A DNA stretch of 64,000 nucleotides. Source: Isoetes taiwanensis (lineage: Eukaryota; Streptophyta; Lycopodiopsida; Isoetales; Isoetaceae). This document shows positions 20,463-29,357 of the stretch, piece after piece; positions within the stretch are counted from its first letter, which is position 1; each line of letters opens with the position of its first letter. The DNA is taken from contig JAJEKV010000020.1 of the NCBI GenBank assembly GCA_021234155.1, positions 3,089,275-3,153,274 of the forward strand, in the 5' to 3' direction. Made by a program: the position numbers and the translations under genes. The notes below the pieces were generated by a model that made no database searches, was not told where the DNA came from, and saw nothing but the letters and a program-made list of their open reading frames with translations.

Positions 20463-20884
20463 GTCGAGTTGTATGGTGCTAACTTTCGAGTTATTTCTAA
20501 GTAGATATGAATAAATGCGTCTTCGGATTAGATTGCAGATAAAAAGTTACCAAACAAACAAAACAGAAACAGCAGCATTATTCACAAATTTGAAGATTGT
20601 GACAGAACATCTCACAACCTCTGAAGAAGCGGAAACGCGGACATTTTAGCGATGAGGACGCAAAAACATTAACACTACAGATGAAAGCAAAATCTTCAAA
20701 ATATAAGCAAACAAATGAGGATTCTTCAAAAATGACGAGCAGAAGGCGAAGAAACGAAGATAAGATTTATAGCACAGAAAAGGAAAGACAATAAGAGCAA
20801 TAAATTCTTACCGAACTGAAAGCAACGGCTTCATTCACCACCGAACTGCAGCTCTGAGATCCACATAGGGTAAAAACAAGGACA
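20463..20884 (-). promoter_or_regulatory. Probable 5' UTR and leader intron of the minus-strand HLH gene
   Basis: Upstream of the ATG on the minus strand there is a CAG/TTCG-GTAAGAATT-like donor near 20,815 and T/C-rich sequence leading to AG near 20,480. I infer a non-coding first exon (about 20,820-20,880) and an intron of about 330 bases. No coding frame fits here. The other HLH gene of this unit also seems to have an intron just before its ATG. Confidence 0.4.
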
Positions 20885-21346
20885 TCAACTCCAAACCCTA
20901 AAATTGATGGAAGGGAGCGAAATCAAATTTACGCTTGATATAGTGTCGTGGCAGAATTGTGGCAGAATCGTAACCGTTGGAGATTCTGCGGGATAGAATC
21001 CCAACCATTGAAATTGCGCGGCATCACTATTAAGGGTAAATGTAATTTCACCCTGAAGGGACGGTGTCCCAAAGTCCAACGGGTGGGCCATTTTGGTCCC
21101 CACAATGAACCAAAGACCCTTGAATACCTCACATGGTTTGGCATTGTACCCTTCAAGATAGAGCCCCATGTGAGTTCCTTGTTCAGACCTACTTCCCACC
21201 CCTTCAACCCTAGCCATCGGCGCAATGTTGCTAGTATTCAATAGCCTCTTGTGCCTTTTGTTGGTGCCTCGGTCGTCTGACAGCACCTTGAAGAAATCAA
21301 GTGTGCACAATAATTGCTCGTTGCTACATTCCTCTGCCATCTGCAT
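20885..21346 (-). CDS. Unrecognised ORF upstream of the HLH gene, 153 aa
   Basis: A minus-strand ORF from ATG 21346 to a stop at 20885. It starts MQMAEECSNEQLLCTLDFF and has a central Gly/Tyr-rich segment (GLYLEGYNAKPCE) and an end with TPSLQGEITFTL. I recognise no family. It lies immediately upstream of the presumed leader of the HLH gene, so it may be a chance frame in the promoter. Copy 2 keeps most of the reading (50,695-51,114) but with several indels. Overlapping frames exist on the plus strand. Confidence 0.2.
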   Translation of the reverse strand: MQMAEECSNEQLLCTLDFFKVLSDDRGTNKRHKRLLNTSNIAPMARVEGVGSRSEQGTHMGLYLEGYNAKPCEVFKGLWFIVGTKMAHPLDFGTPSLQGEITFTLNSDAAQFQWLGFYPAESPTVTILPQFCHDTISSVNLISLPSINFRVWS

Positions 21347-23380
21347 TGTTGTTGCAACAGTCCCATCTCATTGCACGTGCTGTTATACGAGCAACTTTTG
21401 TTATGTGTTATCCCATGTGCAAGTCCATAGCCGAGGTAGGGGCGTCTGTTCTAATGGCTTTCAAAAGCTACTGTCATTGAAAAGAGAAGGGAAGGATTAT
21501 GATGGTGCATAAATGTAGATAAAGACAAATTTAATGGAAAAGTACGGTAGTTTTCTTCCATATGCATTTTCTGTATGGTGGCATGGCCACCGGGACCACA
21601 TTCCGGTGTGGACCGGTGGGGCCCAGCCATGGCCGGAGCGCCGAGCAGGTCACCGCCACGCCGGAATGTGGGACCGGTGGCCATGCCACCACAACATGGA
21701 AATGGGGTGCCCATTTTTTTTTCTTGGTCTGGCGATGGCGATAGTCTGGCGATGGCGATGGCGCTCTGCGGATATGGCCCTCGGGCCGCTCCTTGTGCTC
21801 TGACGGCCATGGCGCTCGGCATTTCCTGCCGTTGAGCAGTTAGGGCGCTCATTTTCTTGGTTGTGTTTCTTTTTATGAAGATTTATTTCACGATTCCCTT
21901 CGTTCTTGAGGAAAGCGGCTCTTTCATGATTCCAAGATGTTCTTGAGGAAAAAACGAGTAGATAGTAGTGATCTTTTGTGTCTCAATGTAATTTTTTCTT
22001 CTCTATTATGGTTTTGGACTATTTTTTTCCTTGCATGCGTCCCGGGATGATGTTTTGTGCACGCGGATGGGGATCTGGTCATGCAAAGATTCGAATCTGA
22101 ACGATGCAAAGATTCAGATGCAAATGCGAGTCTGCTTGCTTCTGCTGGAACGGTGAAGAGATACAGAAAGGCCAAGCCGGACTTGCAGCAGTAAAGTGAA
22201 AAAAAAGGGGAAGCCGATGCTACCTTTTCATTAGAATAGCCTCCGTTTCTTGTATCTCTCTGTTTACATAAGCATGTCGGCCATTTTCATTGCTTTTGTT
22301 CCTTTCTGTATACAGAGGCTACTGTAAAAGATTTCTGTGAAAGACTTGTCTATTTTGGGGAACCGGTATAAGATTTCTGTGTAAAAACTTGTGTCTATTT
22401 TGGGAACCGGTTGTAGCCTGTAAATATATGTATGTGCGGAATTGGCTTCCCACTTTCCATTCCGGATTGTAGGGATATGCCACATGGCAGCACGTAGTTT
22501 ATCTTCAGACAAAAACGGCGACCCCATTTCCATGTTGTTCTAGGCTTAGCCACTGTAGGTTTAGCATGAATAGTCCATGAGCCACATGCATATCCAAACA
22601 CAAATGGCATGCATGTATGCGGTTTTTGGCACCAGTTGAAACAAATTATCTATGTCGAACATTTTCATCTCTGGCCTACAAAATATTTTCATCGCGATTG
22701 TAAATATGTAATTCAATAGTTGAGTGATTATGCCTCCATAAACATGCCAACGTACTAGCATTCAATCTATGTAGGTACCAACATATCATTCTAGTAAATT
22801 AGCATTTAACATCAACATACCATTTGAAAAAAGTTTTGTAATCACAATGTAAAAGATCTTCAACAACTAGCATACAACACAAAAATTGCCCTTTGGCTCA
22901 TACTACCCCTTCCCATGCCATCCCATTGAAGCCCAAAACGTCTAAAATTAAATCACTATTATCCGCCAAAGATTTGGGGTAGACACTAATGTTGGATATT
23001 AATGATAGCCCTGAAGCTTGAAGTTGGAGTATGATTCTTAAGATTGAGATGCATTGCAATATATATCATTTTCCATTCTCCTTAGAATCTAAAACCATCT
23101 CAAAATTATGCAAGGAACCCAGGGTTCAAAAACTACTTGGATAAAGTCTGGTCCACTTTAGAGATTGCTGGTCTAAATTTTTGGATGCTAGAAAAAAATC
23201 GATAGAAAAAAAACATAGTTTAATGTAAAATCCGGTATATTTGTATCTTGTTATGAATATATTCGGTACGTATTTTATATAGGCGGAAAATTATCTTGTG
23301 AAGGCTGCGAAATTTTTTGAACCCTGAAAGAATCTATTATATACAACTAAGATAATTAATAGTGGCTGATTAGGACGTCA
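21347..23380. other. Intergenic; contains a long GC-rich hairpin
   Basis: No convincing gene. Short frames are shadows of GC-rich sequence. It holds the hairpin at 21577-21690 and short GGCGATGGCGATxG repeats at about 21,732-21,765. The block 21,550-22,400 is one of the noisy ones between copies; 22,540-22,860 is nearly identical. Confidence 0.5.
21577..21690. repeat. 35-bp inverted repeat (GC-rich hairpin)
   Basis: The left arm (21577-21611, starting GGTGGCATGGCCACCGG) and right arm (21656-21690) are reverse complements at 32 of 35 positions, with a 44-base spacer. The inner spacer is also GC-rich and contains further small palindromes. Copy 2 carries it at about 51,342-51,454 with indels at the arm ends and a disrupted spacer. 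Confidence 0.85.
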
Positions 23381-23477
23381 TAGGGTAAGCTAATTGGGAC
23401 AACATTCCTGGTTTAGCTGCGACCGGCGTTAGCCGAGAGCAGTTAACCGATAATGTTGGACCAATTCGCTTACCCTA
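23381..23477. repeat. 97-nt nearly continuous stem-loop
   Basis: The outer arms (23381-23406, starting TAGGGTAAGC; 23452-23477) pair at 23 of 26 positions. Inside them GGTTTAGCTGC pairs with GCAGTTAACC, and the apex is CGGC-GTTA-GCCG. The whole segment therefore folds into one long hairpin with few bulges. It could be a small foldback element or a precursor-like RNA. Copy 2 has it at about 53,148-53,239, with 8 bases of the left arm lost. Confidence 0.8.
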
Positions 23478-25233
23478 ACGATCTCTTAGTTGGGGAATTT
23501 TTTCCCCTTCCTCGTCGCCCCTATTTTGGTTGGCTATGGCGAGATTGCTTCTTCTGACGTCTCTTCTTTCTGTGAGCTCTGGCTATCTCTTCTTGCATGG
23601 GCAGGTTCTAGCATTTTTCGGCATTTTTTCGTATTTTGGTATCCGAGGGCTCAAAGCTAGTTGGAGTCTTGACTTGGTTTTTTTCTCACCGTGATTCTTG
23701 AATCTTGGTCACTTTTAGTGTTTCTTGTCTTTCGGCTAGGACAGAATGATCAAGCTTTTCTGTTTTAGGTTCGCGCAGGAGGCTCCCATTAAACAAGTAA
23801 TAAACAGTTAAGTTTATGCATTGCCAATCCGTAGAAACCATGGTTGTCGAAGCTGTCATCAGTATAGTAGATCTGGAAAATCAGTCTTCTATTAGAAGTC
23901 CATTCTTGTTGGCTTACGATTCATTAGTCCAGTCCTGCGGTCTTTGTTTCTGTTGCAAAAAAAAGTTACATTTAAAACTATATGACCTGCTAACTACCAG
24001 AACTCATCAACACAATTGTTCTTTATTATTGGTGTATGCCACATGGCGTCATGAAAATGTACCACTCACTAAAAAAATGACCCAACAATGATATTATATG
24101 CTTGTATGTTTTAGTTGCTTGAGACAATAATAGTAACTTGATTGGCCTCCTAGATAAATAAATATTACATGGCATTAACTTAAATTATGATTTGATCAAA
24201 ATAAGAAAAGTACACAAGCATGTGTTTCACCATGAATTAGGGACACTTAAGACGTATAGTACTCCATAAGTATATTAAATTCAATACGTCGCTTTTTTGT
24301 GGTATAGTGCTTCAAAAATACTTCCGGAAACAAAATTGGTTGTCAAAAACTTTCACGTACAAAAAGAAGGAATCATGTACACAAAAATCACTTGTTAGTA
24401 TGCAAGAATTTATGTTAGTGTACACAATTTTTCAACAACTTTGCATACACATAGTTAAGGTAAACGCATAGGCATGAAGTTACTATATGTGTGCATCAAT
24501 AATGTCTGCCATACACTTTTCCCTTACATCTATTGAACCGACCACCTTATGAATAATACATGTGAGCGTCAGAAAAGGGGGGCAGTGTAGTTGTGCTATG
24601 CTCGTGCATTACATTTGTCATCCCCCTGATTATCCCTTTTTCTATCTTGGTTCCTTTTAGTGTAAGCATTTACTCAGATGCATGAACTAAAGGATGCCAT
24701 ATTTATATAAAGGAGCAAGCTCACTTCACATATGTCACGTCGTGTCTAAGTTTGACAATCAAGAATGGCAGGGCAACCTATCAAGAGTTAAAGATGGTGG
24801 AAAGGAGCCCAGAGTCAGAGCATATCTGCATAGGAGTATTATCACTTCACAAGGATTGTCACTAGGTCATCAAACGTCGTCGGAAGAAAGCTTGTTTTCA
24901 AGAAGTATTTTGACTACATGGTAGTCAACACGAGATGATTTAAAGTAAGCCCTGCATAAGCACCCCTAAGCAAGTATGCAAGAAAAACATTTTATCCTTA
25001 CCTGAATTGCATCTGGAGCAACATGCGCAAAGTATGTTGCTCTGCATACATGCCAACCATAGAATAGAATAGAATAGTTTTTTTAACGTCCACGGAGACC
25101 AATAGGTCATGGGACCCATACAATGGGCTAGTACAAAATAAAACAAATACAAAACAAATACGTACGAGAAAGAAAAACTACTTTGCATATGCACACACTA
25201 AACTACTGCGCATGCGATGCATGTGTACGCAAA
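23478..25233. other. Intergenic, almost identical in the two copies
   Basis: No gene recognised. Small frames at 23,816-24,091 and 24,694-24,924 have no family features, although both are kept intact in copy 2 (53,585-53,854 and 54,458-54,688). An (AATAG)-like microsatellite lies at 25,063-25,078. Confidence 0.5.
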
Positions 25234-25403
25234 TCTAGAACAAGTTAGGGATAGACAATTCTTTACATTCTTAATTTGCTGACAGAATTGAATTGAATTG
25301 AATTGAAGCAGCAAAAAGTCTAGAACAAGTTAGGGATAGACAATTCTTTACATTCTTAATTCGCTGACAAAATTGAATTGAATTGAATTGAAGCAGCAAA
25401 AAG
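25234..25403. repeat. 85-bp tandem duplication with an AATTG microsatellite
   Basis: Two head-to-tail units (25234-25318 and 25319-25403) beginning TCTAGAACAAGTTAGGG differ at two bases. Each ends with four AATTG pentamers and GAAGCAGCAAAAAG. Copy 2 has the same pair at 54,998-55,167 with the same two differences between units, so the tandem step came before the large duplication. Confidence 0.95.
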
Positions 25404-26004
25404 TAGATCTTATATATCATCCTGTTTCCACATACTTTAGAGCATAAAGCCATGAGAGAAGCCTTTCAAGAAGTTGTCAGGGCAGGATGATCCTTCAAGA
25501 TGACTCCTTACAAGCACGCCAACAACAAGATGGTGGATGAGATACATGGCAAGATGGTCGATAGAGTCTACATGAAGTTCTATTGTGTGATGGAAGCTTG
25601 GCCTGCTTCTTTAGTGAGAGAGCGATGGACTAATGTCAACAAATATCTATAAGCATAAAAATGATATCACAAAAAAAAGAGGTAGAAAAATATCTCCCTT
25701 CTCAAGCACAAGATGGTGTTGGTTAAATAAGTTTTCAAAAAGGTTTTGTTCTACTTTTTGTGGGGGTTCGTGTTACCATATCAACGGACAACTGTTGCAA
25801 ATCATAGGGTATTTCATTACAAATACAATGCAACCAATCATTTCTAACAGTGTACACTAAAAAAATAATCATGTTAACTTGTTGGTTGTATTGATCAAAG
25901 CAATCTCATTTAAACATTGAATAATCTTGGTAAAGATTCGAGCCCCCGTATTTTATATTCTAAAACCTTAAGCGAACCCATATAGCGGTTCAAGTCCCCA
26001 TATT
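25404..26004. other. Non-coding flank of the LINE
   Basis: No gene recognised. Short frames only. AT-rich, and nearly identical to 55,168-55,765. Confidence 0.5.
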
Positions 26005-26579
26005 TCATATTCCAAATATTAATTTGACAACTTCTAGGTTCTCAGCATTAGCAATCGGGAAGAGAAATGTGTCATCTGCATATTGATTACGAACTTCTTG
26101 TGTGCCATCCTCCATTACAGGACCATGGAGAAGCCTCTCTGTTGTCGCAACAGTGAATAATTGTGGCAAAGCCTTCCCAACAATTGTAAAGAGCAATGGT
26201 GCTAAAGGGCATCCCCGGTGAATATCACGACCAAATGAGAAAACCTCTGACGACTCATTATGAAACAAAATAGTCGCTGAGTAGAAACATACAACTTCAG
26301 GACGTTTGACCTAAATTGCTAGTCAAATATCAATCTAAGCATACATAGATGCACGAACTCCCAATTGACACTGTCGTAAGCCTTTGCAAAATCAATCTTA
26401 AGATACATGATGAAGGTTTTGTCGACATGCCCAATAGATTTCCGCATAAGCAGCATTATTCAAAATGCATCTTTTTGAAAGAAAGTCTAGTTGAGTTGTA
26501 GAGATGGACTCAACCAAGGTGTCCTTCGCCCGCTCTGCAAATGCCTTGGCAAAGATCTTGTACAAGATGACAACAAGGT
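26005..26579 (-). pseudogene. Minus-strand LINE reverse transcriptase, 3' portion (interrupted)
   Basis: Minus-strand frames carry non-LTR RT motifs. At 26,398-26,579 the frame reads VVILYKIFAKAFAERAKDTL, then SISTTQLDFLSKRCILNN, equivalent to the 'N-x-x-YK-x-xAK-x-x-A-x-R' and 'Q-x-x-F-x-x-x-R-x-I-x-(D/N)N' blocks. At 26,005-26,268 it reads FGRDIHRGCPLAPLLFTIV and QYADDTFLF, the RT catalytic box with both Asp present. The two frames are separated by a break near 26,270-26,400. The 5' part of the same element lies at 28,740-29,232, on the far side of an inserted plus-strand LINE. The element ends without an identified tail at the left. Dead copy. Confidence 0.85.
26566..26579. repeat. Target-site duplication, left copy
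   Basis: GATGACAACAAGGT, repeated exactly at 28740-28753 after the A-tail of the inserted LINE. Copy 2 shows the same pair at 56333-56346 and 58508-58521. Confidence 0.92.
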
Positions 26580-26622
26580 CAAGGCTTTCTTCCAGGTCGG
26601 CAAATTTTTCATAATATAGTGG

Positions 26623-27530
26623 CAGCATATGAAGGAGTTCATTGGGCCCAATGTTCAGGTCAAAATCTTCTATATTTAAAATTGGATTTTGCTAAAGCTT
26701 ATGATAGTGTGAAGTGGACTTTCTTGGATGCCATGCTTTTGAAATTGGGATTTGGGTCTGGTTTCCGATCTATGATGCATAAAATGTTGATTTCTGCTAA
26801 GGGGGTAGTACTGTATCATGGAGAACCATTGGTGCTTTTTCCAATTGAACGTGGAATAAGGCAAGGTTGCCCTTTAGCTCCTTTTTTGTTTACTATAGTG
26901 GCAGAAGGACTTTCGCAACTATTGCATGAGGCTGAAAAGGATGGTTTGGTAAAGGGATTATTATTGGTGGAAGGTGAACAGGTTTTGGTTAATCAGTTTG
27001 CAGATGATACCTTCTTGCTAGTGGATGGTGAAGAGAATAATGTACAGATAATCAAAAAGATTTTGGATATATTTTCAATTGCATCTGTTTGTCTCCTTAA
27101 TTGGGCTAAGTGTAGTGCCTTATGGGTGGGGAAGGGAGCAGCTCCGCATTTTTTATATGAGTATGCCTGGAAGGTTGTTTTACCATCTGCAAAGACAAAG
27201 CTTCTAGGAGTCCCCTTTGGTCTAGATATTGACATGAATGAAGCATGGGATGAAATTATCTTAAATTTACAAAGGCAACTGATTTGGTGGAGAGGCCCAA
27301 AGTTATCCTTGGCAGGTAGAATTCATGTAGCTAAGTCAGTACTGAACAATACGCATATTTATTTGGTTTCGGTTCTATTGGCTCCAGCTTCTAAGTTTGC
27401 AGAGATAAAAAAGATTGTAAGAGATTTTGTATGGTGTACTGATCAAGGAGGCACTGTGAAGGTGGCGTGGAAGAAATGTATGTTGTTTAAACAACAAGGA
27501 GGACTTGGTATGTTGGATCTTTCTTTCTGA
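26623..27530 (+). pseudogene. LINE reverse transcriptase domain (inserted element)
   Basis: A 302-codon open frame that continues the insert's RT. It has motif order A (LDFAKAYDSV), B (RGIRQGCPLAPFLF), C (FADDTFL), D/E (LNWAKCSALWVG), then the thumb-like segment with WWRGPKLSLAGRIHVAKSVL. This order is that of plant L1-type RT proteins. It ends at a stop caused by TTCTGAGGGG at about 27,525, where copy 2 reads TTACAGGG and stays open. The stop is therefore suspect as a consensus error. No upstream start exists because the element is 5'-truncated. Confidence 0.88.
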
Positions 27531-28086
27531 GGGGTAAGGTCTTAGCTTCTAAGCTATTGTTGATTTGTTGAAGGATGATTGTGCATCACCAAGTATGAAG
27601 TTACTTAAACAATCGGTAAAAAGTGTGTGTGGTTTTCATAAGCGAGGTGTGAGAATTGAGCTCCTTTGGGCATTGTTATATCCATTGAAAGCTTATTCAC
27701 ATGCCTCTCCGATCTTGAAAGGCTTGCTTGGGGGCTGGAAGGTAGTTCAACAGGTGATTACATTTGATTGGGAAGCTTGTCTCGGGCATCTTCCCCTTTA
27801 AATAGTTGCCTTTGTATACTCATGGACAACTACACCCAATTGTAGAATTTATGCATGTGCATTCCCAAGTAAGGTGGAGGAGGCGGTGTATTATTTCTAT
27901 TGAGCAGTGGTATTTTGGTATTGACATTGCCTTGGCAATGGTTTCGAGAGACATATGGGTTGTTGGATAAAGATATCAATATATGGGCTTATGTAGCAAG
28001 TGCTCTTCCTCTAATTAAACAAGAGATGCTGGAACTTTGTTCAAGGTATTAAAGAAGGCAAGAAGCTAGTAAATTCATGCTACAGA

Positions 28087-28368
28087 TTGCTTATCTCCTC
28101 AAATACTTTATCACCTTCTCGAAAATGGCACTTACAGACTTTGCCTTCTCAATGGCAATCCATCTGGAACCTTGTTTGGTCTAAATATAATCCCCCAAAG
28201 GTAAATGTTCTACTTTGGCAGGTGATTCATCGCTCTTTGAGAGTTAATAAGATGGTTCATCGCTTTAAGCCGGGAGTAAGCCCACTTTGCCCAATGTGCG
28301 AGCGGTGCATTGAAACATTGGAGCACTGTCTATATTTGTGTGCAGAGCTGAGTAGTCTTAGGTCCTAG
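28087..28368 (+). pseudogene. zf-RVT domain of the inserted LINE
   Basis: An open frame with SIWNLVWSKYNPPKVNVLLW, then CPMCERCIETLEHCLYLC, the zinc-binding module found C-terminal to RT in plant LINEs. It is identical in copy 2 (57,855-58,136). It is out of frame with the RT part because of a shift near 28,050 (57,800 in copy 2), so that shift is older than the large duplication. Confidence 0.85.
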
Positions 28369-28739
28369 CTGCATTCTCTTTTTGGAGTATCTTTGGATAG
28401 TCAGCACTTTCTTTTGGGTATTTATCCAATTCAGTGGACTGCTTCTAAAAGGATTGCATTTCACATGGCAAAGTCTTGGCCAATATGGAGTGTATGGAAG
28501 CGAAGGCGAAGAAAGGTCTTTTATGATAAGCGTATTTCTTCTCAGGTGGTGCTTCAAGAAATTTGTAAGAAGTTGTATAATTGCTTTCAGATCTCTAATT
28601 GGCCTGATAGTATTAAAATTCCAATATAGAGTGATCATCTAAAAGTGATTGATGCTTCAGGGACATTTCTTATTTCTGGAAGTACTTTGTAATATTTTGA
28701 GTGTATAATATGAAGTAAAACACGTTCTTCAAAAAAAAA

Positions 28740-29232
28740 GATGACAACAAGGTGATTGGTCGCCACTCTGAACCATTATGAGAATCCTCGATCTTGGGGA
28801 TGAATAGGTTGGCATCTGTGTTCAAAATTATATCCAAAGAAATAGATCTTTCATAGACTGTCAAAGTCACAAAAAGCATCATATACATCTGGCTCCAACC
28901 ACTCCCAATATTCTTGAAAGAACTCAATTGACATAGCATTTGACCTTTTTGAGTTCAAAGGCTGCCAAATCTAAATCATTCATTCTTATAGCCGCCTATA
29001 AGGACTATTGATATGTGCTACTACTCGAAAATAATGGGAAAATCCCATACAAAACTGCATCCCACATTTTTGACTGGAAGGGAAGATGTTTCTCAGCAAA
29101 AAAAGTTTGAAAGTGGTCATATAGATGTTGCTTGAGTTCTGATGGCTCTATGAGCAGGCTTCTTCTCCACCGAAGCAATGAAGACATGGTGGCGTCATCT
29201 GGCCTCTTAAATGTCTGAAAAAGAAAAAGCAT
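28740..29232 (-). pseudogene. Minus-strand LINE, 5' portion of the interrupted element
   Basis: On the minus strand, 29,232-29,005 reads a helical linker (SELKQHLYDHFQTFFAEKH), and 28,939-28,740 reads NLFIPKIEDSHNGSEWRPIT, the RT entry block 'L-I-P-K-x-x-x-x-x-x-x-x-x-RPI(S/T)L'. The reading then stops at the target-site duplication and resumes at 26,579. Together with 26,005-26,579 it forms one older LINE, split by the insert. Confidence 0.8.
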
Positions 29233-29326
29233 GTATGGTTTCTATCAAAAAAGCACTATAGACATGCTTTCATCTTTGCCTGCTAGATTTGCTTCTCCTC
29301 CAAACCTTGTATCTGTGTCAGAATGT

Positions 29327-29329
<3 letters not shown>

Positions 29330-29357
<28 letters not shown>
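29330..29357 (-). repeat. 28-base T-run; likely 3' tail of a minus-strand retroposon
   Basis: A T-run on the plus strand is an A-tail on the minus strand. The bases just before it on the minus strand (TATATATAATACAAAAAATTC) look like a plant LINE 3' end. The retroposon body would extend right from 29,358, but I could not identify its coding part. Copy 2 has 26 T at 59,099-59,124. Confidence 0.55.

Larger units (their letters stand above)
26580..28739 (+). mobile_element. 5'-truncated LINE inserted in the minus-strand LINE
   Basis: A 2,160-bp insert bounded by a 14-bp target-site duplication and ending in an A-tail. It begins inside RT at the block GFLPGRQIFHNIV, so the endonuclease and RT N-terminus are missing, as usual for target-primed reverse transcription that stops early. 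RT continues with LKLDFAKAYDSVKW, ERGIRQGCPLAPFLF and QFADDTFLLVDG (catalytic Asp pair) to about 27,530. Breaks follow: near 27,525 and 27,560 (copy 1 only) and near 28,050 (both copies). The end at 28,087-28,368 carries the zinc-binding RT-associated domain (zf-RVT) with CPMCERCIETLEHCLYLC. Then come about 370 bases of 3' sequence and the tail. In copy 2 it is 56347-58507. Confidence 0.9.

Noticed and set aside
28330-28638. 102-aa minus-strand ORF and plus-strand frames at the LINE 3' end
   Set aside because: Overlapping frames in the LINE 3' region; the zf-RVT frame just upstream is the supported one.
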